From Bacteroidales bacterium (GTDB lineage: Bacteria > Bacteroidota > Bacteroidia > Bacteroidales > P3): 64,000 nt of DNA. A model generated the notes under the pieces. That model had not been told where the DNA came from, ran no database searches, and saw nothing but the letters and a program-made list of their open reading frames with translations. How positions within the stretch are numbered: the first letter of the stretch is position 1; every line of letters starts with the position of its first letter. Both the position numbers and the translations under genes were made by a program. Shown here piece after piece: positions 36,347-45,700 of this stretch. The stretch lies in the NCBI GenBank assembly GCA_017469625.1, contig JAFUGA010000001.1:1-64000 (forward strand), read 5' to 3'.

Positions 36347-37336
36347 ATGAAAAAGGTTTTAGTAACAGGTGCATCTGGTTTCATAGGTAGTACTCTTGTA
36401 GATATTCTTTCTGAAAAAGGAGATTATGAGGTTTGGGCTGGAATAAGAAAAACATCAAGTAAGAAATATCTTCAGCAAAATGGTATTCATTTTATAGATT
36501 TAAATTATAGCGATGTAAAACTATTGGAAAGCCAACTTTCACAAGAGAATTTTGATACCATATTTCATCTTGCTGGTTTGACAAAAGCCAAATCTCAAGA
36601 GGAGTTTGATAGGGTTAATTTCTTATACACGGCCAACATTGTGCAAGCCTTGAAAGGTAAAGATACGAAACTTGTTTATATGTCTTCTTTTGCTGCTCAT
36701 GGTCCTGCAAAAGACAATCCTTTTACTCCTGCAAGAGTTACAGATAATGATACTCCAAATACTATGTATGGTATTTCCAAACTCAAATCTGAAAAATACA
36801 TAAAAGAGAATTGTACAAACAAATACATAATCCTAAGACCAACAGGAGTATATGGTCCACGTGAAACAGATTATTTTGTATTCTTCAAAACCATTGCAAA
36901 TCACATAGATGCATCATTAGGTTGGCCAAAACAAAGATTGAGTTTTATCTATAGTAAAGACCTTTGCCAAGCAGCAATACTTGCAAGTGAAAACAGAGAA
37001 CTAACAAATAAAACCTACTTTGTTTCAGATGGAAATCTTTATCTTGATTCTGAGTTTTCAGATATTACAAAGAAGGTTTTGAATACTTGGACTATTTCCA
37101 TAAGATTTCCTTTGTTTATAGTTAAAGCAATATCTTATTGTTTGGATTTCTTTGGAAAAATTATTGGAAAACAATTTACACTCAACAAAGATAAATACAA
37201 CATACTTGCTGCAAGAAATTGGGATTGCGATATAGAGAATTTGAAAACAGAACTTGGATTTAAACCACAGTATGATTTGAAACGTGGGGTAGAAGAAACG
37301 ATTTCTTGGTATAAAAATGAAAAATGGCTGAAGTAA
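36347..37336 (+). CDS. NAD-dependent epimerase-like reductase, probable ceramide reductase
   Basis: An extended SDR protein of 329 residues. The cofactor motif is TGASGFIG at residues 7-14 and the catalytic pair YGISK near residue 142, with RPTGVYGPRE further on. It is the last gene of the sphingolipid cluster (4-base gap), where CerR-type enzymes reduce the 3-keto group of ceramide. A sugar epimerase is the alternative, but no sugar genes are adjacent. The gene ends at a perfect intrinsic terminator. Confidence 0.72.
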   Translation: MKKVLVTGASGFIGSTLVDILSEKGDYEVWAGIRKTSSKKYLQQNGIHFIDLNYSDVKLLESQLSQENFDTIFHLAGLTKAKSQEEFDRVNFLYTANIVQALKGKDTKLVYMSSFAAHGPAKDNPFTPARVTDNDTPNTMYGISKLKSEKYIKENCTNKYIILRPTGVYGPRETDYFVFFKTIANHIDASLGWPKQRLSFIYSKDLCQAAILASENRELTNKTYFVSDGNLYLDSEFSDITKKVLNTWTISIRFPLFIVKAISYCLDFFGKIIGKQFTLNKDKYNILAARNWDCDIENLKTELGFKPQYDLKRGVEETISWYKNEKWLK

Positions 37337-37398
37337 AATTAACAAGTGTAACATTTTACTTTTGTAAATATTTTGTAAGAATAAAATCTCTGAAATTT

Positions 37399-37435
37399 AA
37401 AACTTTGTTTCTCTTTTTGGAAACAAAGTTTTTTC
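37399..37435 (+). terminator. Terminator made from a two-site copy of the 21-bp lattice
   Basis: A perfect 13-bp stem (AAAACTTTGTTTC with GAAACAAAGTTTT) with an 8-base loop and a T run. The CTTTG (37403) and CAAAG (37424) are exactly 21 bp apart, the same register as the repeat arrays. Confidence 0.9.
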
Positions 37436-37544
37436 TTATCCAATGAAAATAGAGAAGAAATAAATCTTAGAATAAAATTTCTTTGTTACAAAAGGGGAGA
37501 GGTGGAAGAAGAAATGTGTCAAAAAATTCTCATTCTACAAGAGG

Positions 37545-38363
37545 TTATCCTCTAAACTGTAGTGGAGTTTTTTGAGAGAGTTTTTTTAACCAATTAGAAA
37601 AATTTGCTGTATCATCAAAACCCAAATTGAAAGCAATTTCTTTGGCGGATAGTTCGCTGTATTGCAACAGTCTTTTTGCTTCAAGCAATAGACGGTTGTT
37701 GATATATGTTTTCAAAGTAAGATTGCAGGCCTGTTTTACCTCTTTTGCAAGACGGTTTTCACTCACTCCCATCTGTTGAATATAGAAATCAATATTGCGA
37801 TTGGAAGAAAAATTTTGCTCCACCAAATAGAAAAATTCTTTTGCTATACTTGTGGCAAAAGGTTTTGAGGTTTCATTGAGATTTCTTTCACACTGCAAAA
37901 GCAGAGTTCTCAAAAGGCTCTGACAAACAGTAGGTTGATAAATATCTTTGTTTAACCCTAATTTGTTTTCCAATAAAGAAAAAATCTGTTTTATAGTCTT
38001 TACGTCTGTTTTTATAGTTCTGTGAGGATTTGCAAGTGAAAGAAATTCAGATGAATAGAGAAAGGAAGCATCGTTTTCACTTATTGCAAAGAAATTATAA
38101 GTAAAAAGTATCATCTTGCCAGAATAGGATTCTGAGAAATCAAATTCGCAAACTTGATTGGGAAGAATTACGAAGATTTCCCCTGCTTTTAGTGTAATAT
38201 TTTGAAAATCTATCTTAAAATTTGCTTGCCCAAATTCAATGAAAATGAGTTCAAAGAATGTCGTTCTATGTGCTTGAGGGAAGATTTTTGTACTCCTTTT
38301 GTCCTTATCTAAGGTTTTTATCTCAATTTCTAATGTTGATGGCTTGAAATCGTACGTTTTCAT
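37545..38363 (-). CDS. AraC-family transcription regulator
   Basis: The 272-residue protein has a cupin-like N-terminal half (GEIFVILPNQVCEFDF) and a C-terminal AraC DNA-binding domain with two helix-turn-helix units; the second is LSAKEIAFNLGFDDTANFSNWLKK. Several family residues are typical. It stands alone on the - strand between the sphingolipid cluster and repeat array 5, so a target is not obvious; cluster regulation is possible but not shown. Confidence 0.9.
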   Translation of the reverse strand: MKTYDFKPSTLEIEIKTLDKDKRSTKIFPQAHRTTFFELIFIEFGQANFKIDFQNITLKAGEIFVILPNQVCEFDFSESYSGKMILFTYNFFAISENDASFLYSSEFLSLANPHRTIKTDVKTIKQIFSLLENKLGLNKDIYQPTVCQSLLRTLLLQCERNLNETSKPFATSIAKEFFYLVEQNFSSNRNIDFYIQQMGVSENRLAKEVKQACNLTLKTYINNRLLLEAKRLLQYSELSAKEIAFNLGFDDTANFSNWLKKLSQKTPLQFRG

Positions 38364-38385
38364 AGTGTTTTTTCTTTACAAAGTG

Positions 38386-38393
38386 CAAAGGTA
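38386..38393 (-). promoter_or_regulatory. -7 box of the araC-type gene
   Basis: TACCTTTG on the - strand, 23 bases before the ATG. Confidence 0.6.
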
Positions 38394-38509
38394 ATGAAAA
38401 AATATTAAAAATATTGTTAAAAATACCCTCTTTTTTAACTTAAAAATTTGAAAATAAGGTTTTTAGATAGTAGAATCTTGTCTTATTGATACGAAATTTT
38501 CTAATGTTT

Positions 38510-38737
38510 TACTCTTTCTTTGTTCTAATTTTGTAGAACTTTGTTTTAGAATTCTCTTTCTTTGTTTCGTGAAATTAAAACAAAGAGATAGAAAATTAGA
38601 ACTTCGTTTCGTGATTGTAGAATCAAGTTTTAGAAGTCTAAAACGAAGAGATAGAAAATTAAAACAAAGTTCTACGACAACGAAACAAAGAGATAAAAAA
38701 TTAAAACTTCGTTTTAATTCCACGAAACGAAGTTTTA
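38510..38737. repeat. 21-bp-lattice repeat array 5 (11 sites, longest)
   Basis: Sites start at 38518, 38539, 38560 (CTTTG), 38581 (CAAAG), 38602 (CTTCG), 38623 (TCAAG), 38644 (CGAAG), 38665, 38686 (CAAAG), 38707 (CTTCG) and 38728 (CGAAG), all 21 bp apart. Because 21 is a multiple of three, long open frames appear on both strands with seven-residue repeats; I do not regard them as genes. The array lies on the 3' side of the 38796 gene. Confidence 0.92.
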
Positions 38738-38795
38738 TAAATACAAAAATTTTTAAAAAACTATTAAAAACAAAAAAATTCTGTGTTTAAAAAGG

Positions 38796-39380
38796 TTAGT
38801 ATTTTTTCAGTTCAAAACCTTGAGAAGAAAGTTCAAAGTAAAAATCTTTGGATTCAAGTATTTGTTCTTCTTTTTTGTTGGGGTTCATTACCGAAATAGG
38901 ATTATTGAAAAACATTAACGTCCTTGCACCTGAACGTATAATGGAGAGGTAGGGTAGAATGCTGTTGTAGTTCATTCTTTCGCCGTTTTCAGAAGTGTAG
39001 GCTGCAAAAGGAAGTTCGGATATTTCAGAAACCTTTTCTCCATCTAATTTATAGACTTTTACACCCAAACTCATATCGTTGTAAAACTCACAAAACAAAA
39101 AACCAAGTTTGATTTTAGGACTGTACAACAGTTTAGTATGACAACCTTTTATGTTTTCCTCTATTGGTAACGAACTTTGTTTTATGACCGATGAACAACT
39201 ATTTATTTCCATTCTTTTTTTGTCCAACTGCATTTTTATTTCCACGCTACATTGCTTTGCTGTAGGTAAAGCAAAACTATAAGTACCATCTGTAAAACTG
39301 CAAGGTACTTCTTTGAAAGTTTGTGCAGAAACTACAAAAACAAAAAAAATAGACAGAAAAAGAATTAGAAGTTTATTCAT
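38796..39380 (-). CDS. Secreted hypothetical protein
   Basis: No family recognised. The 194-residue protein begins with a signal peptide (LLILFLSIFFVFVVSAQ). The mature part has six cysteines (contexts VPCSF, KQCSV, NSCSS, KGCHT, LFCEF and none after residue 120), mostly in the first 110 residues, which suggests a disulfide-bonded periplasmic domain. It starts 3 bases after the lipoprotein gene 39384-40166, and the two form an operon. Confidence 0.7.
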   Translation of the reverse strand: MNKLLILFLSIFFVFVVSAQTFKEVPCSFTDGTYSFALPTAKQCSVEIKMQLDKKRMEINSCSSVIKQSSLPIEENIKGCHTKLLYSPKIKLGFLFCEFYNDMSLGVKVYKLDGEKVSEISELPFAAYTSENGERMNYNSILPYLSIIRSGARTLMFFNNPISVMNPNKKEEQILESKDFYFELSSQGFELKKY

Positions 39381-39383
39381 GTG

Positions 39384-40166
39384 CTATTGTTTATTTGTAG
39401 AATCTGTTTGCGTAATAGGTTTGCGGTGATATATCAAACCATCATTTTTATCATCTTTTAGTTTTGTGCCGTCCATGTCATATATTTCTATGCCCTGTGG
39501 TTGTCCGTTTTGAGCAAAATATTCCCATTTGCCTGTTTTCACTCCTTTAGTATAGTGTCCGAGAATTATTTTCTGACCATTTTCCGCATAAACTGTATAT
39601 GTGCTGTCCTGCATTCCGTCTTTATAGAACGCTTCTGAGTTTATGTTACCGTTTTCCCACCATGTCATAGACTCTCCTTGCGGTATATTACCTTTAAGAT
39701 AGACTCTTTCCATAAGTTTGAAAGAATTGAAAAAACGATAAAAGACCTCGCCATCTCCTTTTTTTATATTTATAGTTACAAGCGTGCCTTCATTGGAGAA
39801 AGCCATAGAGTTTATAACGTCATTCTTATCTACCAACTTGTTGTTTTTTCCTTGCCAAATCTGCCAATCTTTTCCGTCCTTTATATCTGTAAAATCTACT
39901 TTGGCGAAAACAACACCGTCATCAAAATAATATTTCCATACACCCGTACGGTTTTTTCCGTCCCATTTGCCTTCGCTTCTCATCTGTCCGTTAGGGTAAA
40001 ATCTTTCTTCAAAAACTTTCTTGCCATTTTTTATATAATGTACTATGGCTGGTTTATCATTGGAAAACTTGCTAACAATACGTTTTTCTCCTTTGGAACA
40101 AGAAGAAAGAAATACTGTAGAAAGTATCATAATCACTATTATAGTTAGTTGTTTTGCTTTTTTCAT
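39384..40166 (-). CDS. Lipoprotein with MORN-like repeats
   Basis: The 260-residue protein has a lipoprotein signal peptide ending in FLSSCSKGEK, so it is probably anchored in the outer or inner membrane. Repeats of the YwqK/MORN type are visible: RFYPNGQMRSEGKWDGKNRT, WWENGNINSEAFYKDGMQDS, YAENGQKIILGHYTKGVKTG and FAQNGQPQGIEIYDMDG. Such repeats are surface-exposed beta hairpins. Function is unknown. It is the first gene of a two-gene operon with its own -7 box. Confidence 0.8.
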   Translation of the reverse strand: MKKAKQLTIIVIMILSTVFLSSCSKGEKRIVSKFSNDKPAIVHYIKNGKKVFEERFYPNGQMRSEGKWDGKNRTGVWKYYFDDGVVFAKVDFTDIKDGKDWQIWQGKNNKLVDKNDVINSMAFSNEGTLVTINIKKGDGEVFYRFFNSFKLMERVYLKGNIPQGESMTWWENGNINSEAFYKDGMQDSTYTVYAENGQKIILGHYTKGVKTGKWEYFAQNGQPQGIEIYDMDGTKLKDDKNDGLIYHRKPITQTDSTNKQ

Positions 40167-40204
40167 AATATATTGTACTGTTTTTGTGTTTCCTTATTAG
40201 AATG

Positions 40205-40212
40205 CAAAGTTA
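40205..40212 (-). promoter_or_regulatory. -7 box of the MORN lipoprotein gene
   Basis: TAACTTTG on the - strand, 39 bases before the ATG. Confidence 0.6.
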
Positions 40213-40360
40213 CGAAAAAAATGTTGTAATAAAAAATACATATACAACGTAAAATCATTATAATGCTATATAGTATTGATTTATAGTTTTTTAAAAAGAA
40301 AAGAAAAAACTATTATTAAAATTTTTGTTGAATAAATTATATGAGAACAAAAAAAGTTTA

Positions 40361-40368
40361 TATTTTTG
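40361..40368 (+). promoter_or_regulatory. -7 box of the ferredoxin gene
   Basis: TATTTTTG, 33 bases before the ATG at 40401. It lies inside the longer open frame from 40341, which rules out the upstream start. Confidence 0.65.
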
Positions 40369-40400
40369 CAAAAGTTATTAACTTTAATAAATTTATAAAA

Positions 40401-40571
40401 ATGGCGTATAAAATTTCAGACAGTTGTGCTGCATGTGGCACTTGTATAGACGAATGTCCTAACGGAGCAATATCAGAAGGTCCTATATATAAAATAGACC
40501 CTGCTCAGTGCATTGATTGTGGAACATGTGCAGACGTATGTCCTATGGAAGCAATTCATCCAGAAGACTAA
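40401..40571 (+). CDS. 2[4Fe-4S] ferredoxin
   Basis: The 56-residue bacterial-type ferredoxin carries two CxxCxxCxxxCP motifs (CAACGTCIDECP and CIDCGTCADVCP), each binding one cluster. It shuttles low-potential electrons for fermentation enzymes such as pyruvate:ferredoxin oxidoreductase. The start MAYKIS is chosen over a start 20 codons upstream, because a promoter box lies between. A strong terminator follows, so it is transcribed alone. Confidence 0.95.
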   Translation: MAYKISDSCAACGTCIDECPNGAISEGPIYKIDPAQCIDCGTCADVCPMEAIHPED

Positions 40572-40594
40572 AAACTGATTAAAAACTATTAGTA

Positions 40595-40627
40595 ACCCTG
40601 CAGGATATTGTTTTGCAGGGTTTTTTT
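40595..40627 (+). terminator. Terminator of the ferredoxin gene
   Basis: ACCCTGCA pairs with TGCAGGGT, followed by seven T. Confidence 0.92.
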
Positions 40628-40649
40628 CTAAGAAAAAACAAAGAAGATT

Positions 40650-41306
40650 ATGACAAACGAAGAACTTGGCAAACAAATTCACCAGAAAACACAACTTTTA
40701 AATACAGTGTTGGACAATACAAAAAACGCATTTGAACTTATGCGTCATTCTGCAAAGGATATTTTGGATTATATGCACAAAGAATATCCAAAGGAATTTG
40801 TTTTCACCAATAAGAATGAGAGAGAATTTGAGATAAGATTTGGTTCAGATATACTTATCTTTATCATGCATACAAACGTTTTTGAGTTTTCTCGTTACCA
40901 CGAAGTAATGAAAACTCCTTATGTTACTCAGGATAAAGAACGTTCTTTTTGTGGAATGATAAACATTTACAACTTCCTAACAGATTCTTTTGATTATGAT
41001 AGGGATTTTGATTTGGGTTATCTTATAGGAAGAGTGTTTATAAATAAAGAGAACCATTATTTTATTGAAGGCAAAAGAGAGGTGGGTATGTTGTATTCCA
41101 ATTTCAACACAGCCATAATAAACGAAGATTCTGTTGAGAGTATAATCAAGTCTTCTATGGAATATGCGAACAATTTTGACCTTCTAACACCTCCATTTGA
41201 TGAGGTAAAAGCCATAACTGTAGGCGAAATTAAGTCAACTGTGGCTTCAAGAAACAATATTACAGCAAAAAGATTAGGCTTTGAGTTTCAACAAGATAAA
41301 GAATAA
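40650..41306 (+). CDS. Conserved hypothetical cytoplasmic protein
   Basis: The 218-residue protein has no signal peptide or membrane helix. The N-terminal helix is followed by a mixed alpha/beta body with many aromatic and acidic residues (FEIRFGSDILIFIMHTN, YDRDFDLGYLIGRVFIN). It lies upstream of tRNA-Glu and rpsT and I recognise no active-site motif. Neighbouring order is reminiscent of Bacteroidales genomes, but no function is implied. Confidence 0.7.
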   Translation: MTNEELGKQIHQKTQLLNTVLDNTKNAFELMRHSAKDILDYMHKEYPKEFVFTNKNEREFEIRFGSDILIFIMHTNVFEFSRYHEVMKTPYVTQDKERSFCGMINIYNFLTDSFDYDRDFDLGYLIGRVFINKENHYFIEGKREVGMLYSNFNTAIINEDSVESIIKSSMEYANNFDLLTPPFDEVKAITVGEIKSTVASRNNITAKRLGFEFQQDKE

Positions 41307-41340
41307 TATAAAAAAATATCAACATTTTTTTGCTGAAAAA

Positions 41341-41372
41341 TTTGGTGGTTATTATGAATTGTTATAATTTTG
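41341..41372 (+). promoter_or_regulatory. Full promoter of tRNA-Glu
   Basis: A -33 box TTTG (41341-41344) and a -7 box TAATTTTG (41365-41372) with a 20-base spacer match the Bacteroidetes consensus closely. Confidence 0.8.
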
Positions 41373-41402
41373 CAAACTGAAAACTTGATGAAACAAGCAA
41401 AT

Positions 41403-41477
41403 GCCCCGTTCGTCTAGTTGGTCCAGGACGCCAGATTTTCATTCTGGAAATCAGGAGTTCAAATCTCCTACGGGGTA
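41403..41477 (+). tRNA. tRNA-Glu (anticodon UUC)
   Basis: A 75-nt cloverleaf: acceptor GCCCCGT with ACGGGGT (a G-U first pair), D-arm GTCTAGTTGG, anticodon stem CCAGA/TCTGG with loop TTTTCAT (anticodon TTC), T-arm AGGAGTTCAAATCTCCT. The CCA end is not encoded. rpsT starts 36 bases later and is probably co-transcribed. Confidence 0.97.
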
Positions 41478-41512
41478 CTTAACTAAGAGATTAAGATAAA
41501 AAAGAAATTGAG

Positions 41513-41764
41513 ATGGCAAATCATAAAAGTGCGTTAAAAAGAATACGTCAGAGCGAAAAAAGAAAACTGCATAATCGTTATTATGTAAAAACAATGAGAC
41601 ATGCTTTGAGAGATTTCAGAGCTATAGAGGATAAGAAAGAAGCAGAAGAAAGATTACCTAAGATGATATCTTGCATTGACCGTTTAGCTCAACGTGGTAT
41701 GATTCATAAGAATAAAGCTGCTAATCTTAAATCTAAATGCACAAAAAGAGTGGCTACTCTTTAA
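41513..41764 (+). CDS. rpsT: 30S ribosomal protein S20
   Basis: S20 binds 16S rRNA as a bundle of three basic helices. The sequence starts MANHKSALKRIRQSEKRKLHN, with the typical KNKAANLKSKCTKRV end. At 83 residues it is normal. It probably shares the tRNA-Glu transcript and ends at a strong terminator. Confidence 0.97.
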   Translation: MANHKSALKRIRQSEKRKLHNRYYVKTMRHALRDFRAIEDKKEAEERLPKMISCIDRLAQRGMIHKNKAANLKSKCTKRVATL

Positions 41765-41791
41765 GATTAAAAAAATAGAAAACATATAAGG

Positions 41792-41822
41792 AAGCTTCTC
41801 CAAAACGGAGAGGCTTTTTTTA
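41792..41822 (+). terminator. Terminator of rpsT
   Basis: AAGCTTCTCC pairs with GGAGAGGCTT, followed by a T run. Confidence 0.92.
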
Positions 41823-41846
41823 CATAAGAAACAAAGCATAAGGGTT

Positions 41847-42620
41847 ATGAATTTTATAGATACACATACACATATATATTCCGAAGAGTTTGATGAAGAT
41901 ATTGCTTTGGTAATACAAAGAGCCAAAGAACAAGGTCTTTCAAAGATATTTCTACCAAACATAGATATAACTTCTGTTCAAAGAGTGCTGGATTTACAAT
42001 CAAAAGACAAGGATTTATTTTGTTCTATGATGGGTTTGTATCCCGGTTCTGTAACAGAAGATGTTTATAATCAATTAGAGGAAATCAAACCTTATCTTAA
42101 CAAAGATAACGTTATAGCAATAGGAGAAATAGGTTTAGATTTCTATTGGGATAGAAAATTTGAACAACAACAGATTTTGGCTTTCAAAACTCAACTTTTA
42201 TGGAGTTCTGAGCAAGATAATATGCCTATGTCTATTCATTGTAGAAAAGCCTTTGATGAAATACTAAAATGTTTAAAAGAAGATAATAGAAAAGAATTTC
42301 ATGGTGCTTTTCATTGTTTTGCTGGTGATATTCAGCAAGCAAAAAAGATAATAGAGATGGGTTTTTATCTTGGAATAGGAGGAGTTTTGACGTTTAAGAA
42401 TGCTCATTTGGTGGAAATTATAAAAAATATCCCTTTAGAATATATTGTACTTGAAACAGATGCTCCATATCTTACACCTGTACCATTTAGAGGCAAAAGA
42501 AACGAACCTTCTTATGTGAAAATAATAGCGGAAAAGATAGCTGAGATAAAAGGTATTACATTAGAGAAAGTAGCAGATATAACTACAGAAAATGCTCTAA
42601 AAGCGTTTAAATTAGTATAG
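41847..42620 (+). CDS. tatD: TatD-family metal-dependent hydrolase
   Basis: TatD proteins are metal-dependent 3'-5' exonucleases or DNases. Metal ligands are visible: THTHIYSEEFDED at the N terminus, GEIGLDFYWD, HCRKAFDE, HGAFHCFAGD and LETDAPYLTP. Length of 257 is normal for YcfH/TatD. It follows the rpsT terminator by 25 bases with no clear own -7 box. Confidence 0.94.
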   Translation: MNFIDTHTHIYSEEFDEDIALVIQRAKEQGLSKIFLPNIDITSVQRVLDLQSKDKDLFCSMMGLYPGSVTEDVYNQLEEIKPYLNKDNVIAIGEIGLDFYWDRKFEQQQILAFKTQLLWSSEQDNMPMSIHCRKAFDEILKCLKEDNRKEFHGAFHCFAGDIQQAKKIIEMGFYLGIGGVLTFKNAHLVEIIKNIPLEYIVLETDAPYLTPVPFRGKRNEPSYVKIIAEKIAEIKGITLEKVADITTENALKAFKLV

Positions 42621-42679
42621 GTTAGAGTATTTTTTCACATTATTTTGATAATAAGAGATTTTACTTTGTTCTTTTTTAC

Positions 42680-42687
42680 TATCTTTG
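42680..42687 (+). promoter_or_regulatory. -7 box of the C25 protease gene
   Basis: TATCTTTG with the transcript start predicted near 42694, 9-15 bases before the ATG. Confidence 0.65.
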
Positions 42688-42708
42688 CAGGCAAAGAAAA
42701 AGATGATA

Positions 42709-45700
42709 ATGAATAAGAAAAATATAATTTTTATTTTCCTAATATTATTTTCATACATTGTGTTTTCTCAAAACATTCTTAATAAGAACGGCAAGGAAAA
42801 CACTAAAATCTCTCTTTTTTCTCAAACAAAAGAATACATAAGTTTTACTCAAGAGTTCAACTATTTGTCTTTAAATAAAATAGTTTTAAACGGAGAAACT
42901 TTCTATACTCTCTTTATGGGAGAAGAATTTAATAAATCTTACTCAATAGGTCAAGCCAATCTTCCAACTTATAATTCCCTTATTTCAATACCTATTTGTG
43001 AAAACATAGAAATAGAAGAAAATGTATTGGAAAAAGAAACTTATCAATTGGAACAAAACATACTTATAACACCTTCTCAACCTTCGCAATCTAAACAAAA
43101 TGAAGATATTCCTTTTTCTTTTGATGAGAAATATTACAGCAGAAAATCTTTCGGAGAAAACCTGCATACAAAAGTACATATCTTAGGAATGATGGGCGGT
43201 AATAAATTAGCACGCCTTAGCATCTGCCCTATAAGATACAACCCTTCTACAAACACTATAGAGATTGCAAAAAAGGTTTCTGTGAAAGTAAAATTCATAA
43301 ACATGGATTACAAAGCCACATCTTCATTGCAAAGCAAACACAACACAATTGCTTCTTTTTCTGAACAATATACTTTGAATAAAAACACTACTTCGCAAGA
43401 TAAACCTTACAAAATGGTCATTGTGGCTCCCGATAGTTTTCAACCCACTTTACAGCCCTTTATTTCATGGAAAAGGCAACAAGGTTTCATAATAGTGGAA
43501 GCATATACTTCAGAGATAGGAAATGATACTAATTCCATACGTTCTTACTTGTACAACTTATATATAAATGATACTCTTTCACCAGATTATTTGCTTATTT
43601 GCGGAGATACTCCTCAGATACCATCTTTTGAAGATAGGTACGGAGGTTTAGACCACCACTATACAGATTTATATTATGCAGAATATACTTCAGATTTTCT
43701 GCCCGATGTTTTTTATGGTAGAATGTCGGCAAGAGATACAGCAACTCTTTCTTCCATACTTCAAAAAACTATAACCTATGAAAAGTATTTATTAGACGAT
43801 GATTCGTATCTTAATCGTTCTTTATTAGTGGCAGGAAAAGAAACAAGTTATCCAGCAACTACAGTTACCAACGGACAAAACAATTATGCAAAAACTTATC
43901 TTGCAGATTATACAGACACATCTATATATTACAATCCTGATTCTGGTCTTCAAGTGGGAGCAATATTAGAAGATATAAACAACGGACAAGCATGGGTGAA
44001 TTACAGTGCTCATTGTACAGAATCGGGTTGGTATCTTCCAGCAGTAAGAACAAATAGTGTAGACCAATTTACTAATGTAGGAAAATATGGTGTTTTTATT
44101 AGCAACTGTTGTTCAGCAGGTGCTTTCAGTGAAACGACATGTTTTTCAGAGAAACTCTTACAAGTGGAAAACAAAGGTGCAGTTGCATCTATTGCAGCAA
44201 GTGATTATACCTATTGGGAAGAAGATTATTATTGGAGTGTAGGAAATAAATCTTTGTCCTTAAACGCATCTTACAACGAAAATAATTTAGGTGCATACGA
44301 TAGGTTCTTTCATACTCATAACGAAACAAGAGAAGAATATTATACAACTATGGGACAGATGATAGTAGCAGGCAATCTGGCTGTGGAAATGAGTGGAACA
44401 GATATGGCAAACTACTATTGGGAGGTTTATAACTTACAAGGCGACCCTACACTTATACCTTACGTTGGCGTACCACAAGAAATAGATGCTACTTATTCAA
44501 AAGTTTATGATATAAACACAAACACTTTCACTATTACTACAATACCTTATTCTTATGTGTCTTTAACTTTGAATGATACCGTTATAGATGCAAAAGAAAC
44601 AAATGAAGAGGGCATAGCATTGTTAAATCTTTCAAATGTAACTTCACCTTGTTATCTTTCTTTGGTGGTAACGGCACAGTTTTACAGACCTTTGATGGAT
44701 TCTATAAAGATAGTAGTCGAAGGAAGCCCGTTTATAAATGTTTCAAACCTAACAATTACAGAAGAATCTGAAGATATAGTAGAAAGGGTTAAAGAAGAAA
44801 CCAATTATAACATAGATATAACAGTGAAGAATGATGGTTTAGAATCTCTTGTTTCTTCATCAAATGACAACCTTACCATAACTTCTAACTCCAATACTGT
44901 AGAATATCTATCCAATAATTTGCATACTATTCACAATCTTTTGCCAGATAAAGACACAACTATAACTATAAACCTTAAAACCAAACAAGGTATAAAACAA
45001 AACGATGATTTACTTCTTACATTGTGTGTTAGTGGAGATAGTTATACTAAACAGATAAATATACCTATAAATATAAAATCTCCTATTTTAGAGATAGGTA
45101 ACCTTACTTTGTTGCAACAGGAGGATTCTATTTACATTAGTTTTGATTTAATAAATAATGGACTTCTTGCAACGAAAGAAGGTGAAGTATCTATAGATGA
45201 AATAATGGCATACGATACTGTTGCACCTTTATCAAATAGAGAATCTACAAGAAAAACCTTTGCTTTTATAAACGATGATGCAGAGTATTTAGACCTAAAT
45301 ATAGAGTACACTGCAGGAAACTATCAAACAACTTCTGTTTTGCATACAAGGTTGAAAGGTTTTTTAGAAACATTTGAAACAAAAGACTTTTCGTTGTTGG
45401 CTTGGGACACTACAGACGACAATTCTTGGGAAATAGATACTACAGTGTTTTATTCTGGTAAGGCTTCTGCTCGTTCAAAAAATGGTTTAGACCACAATGA
45501 AATTTCCAAACTATCTTTGAAAATCAACACATTTATAGACGATAGTATAAGTTTTTATTATAAAACCTCAACAGATAAATATTTTGATATACTTTATTTT
45601 CAAATAGATGGCAATACCAAACTAAACGTTTCTGGAGAGAACGATTGGACTTACAAATCCTTTGCTTTACCAAAAGGAGAACATATTGTAGCGTGGTATT

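Noticed and set aside
38463-38790. Two overlapping ORFs (38463-38723 on -, 38569-38790 on +)
   Set aside because: They are frames left open by the 21-bp lattice on both strands; no promoter, start context or family.
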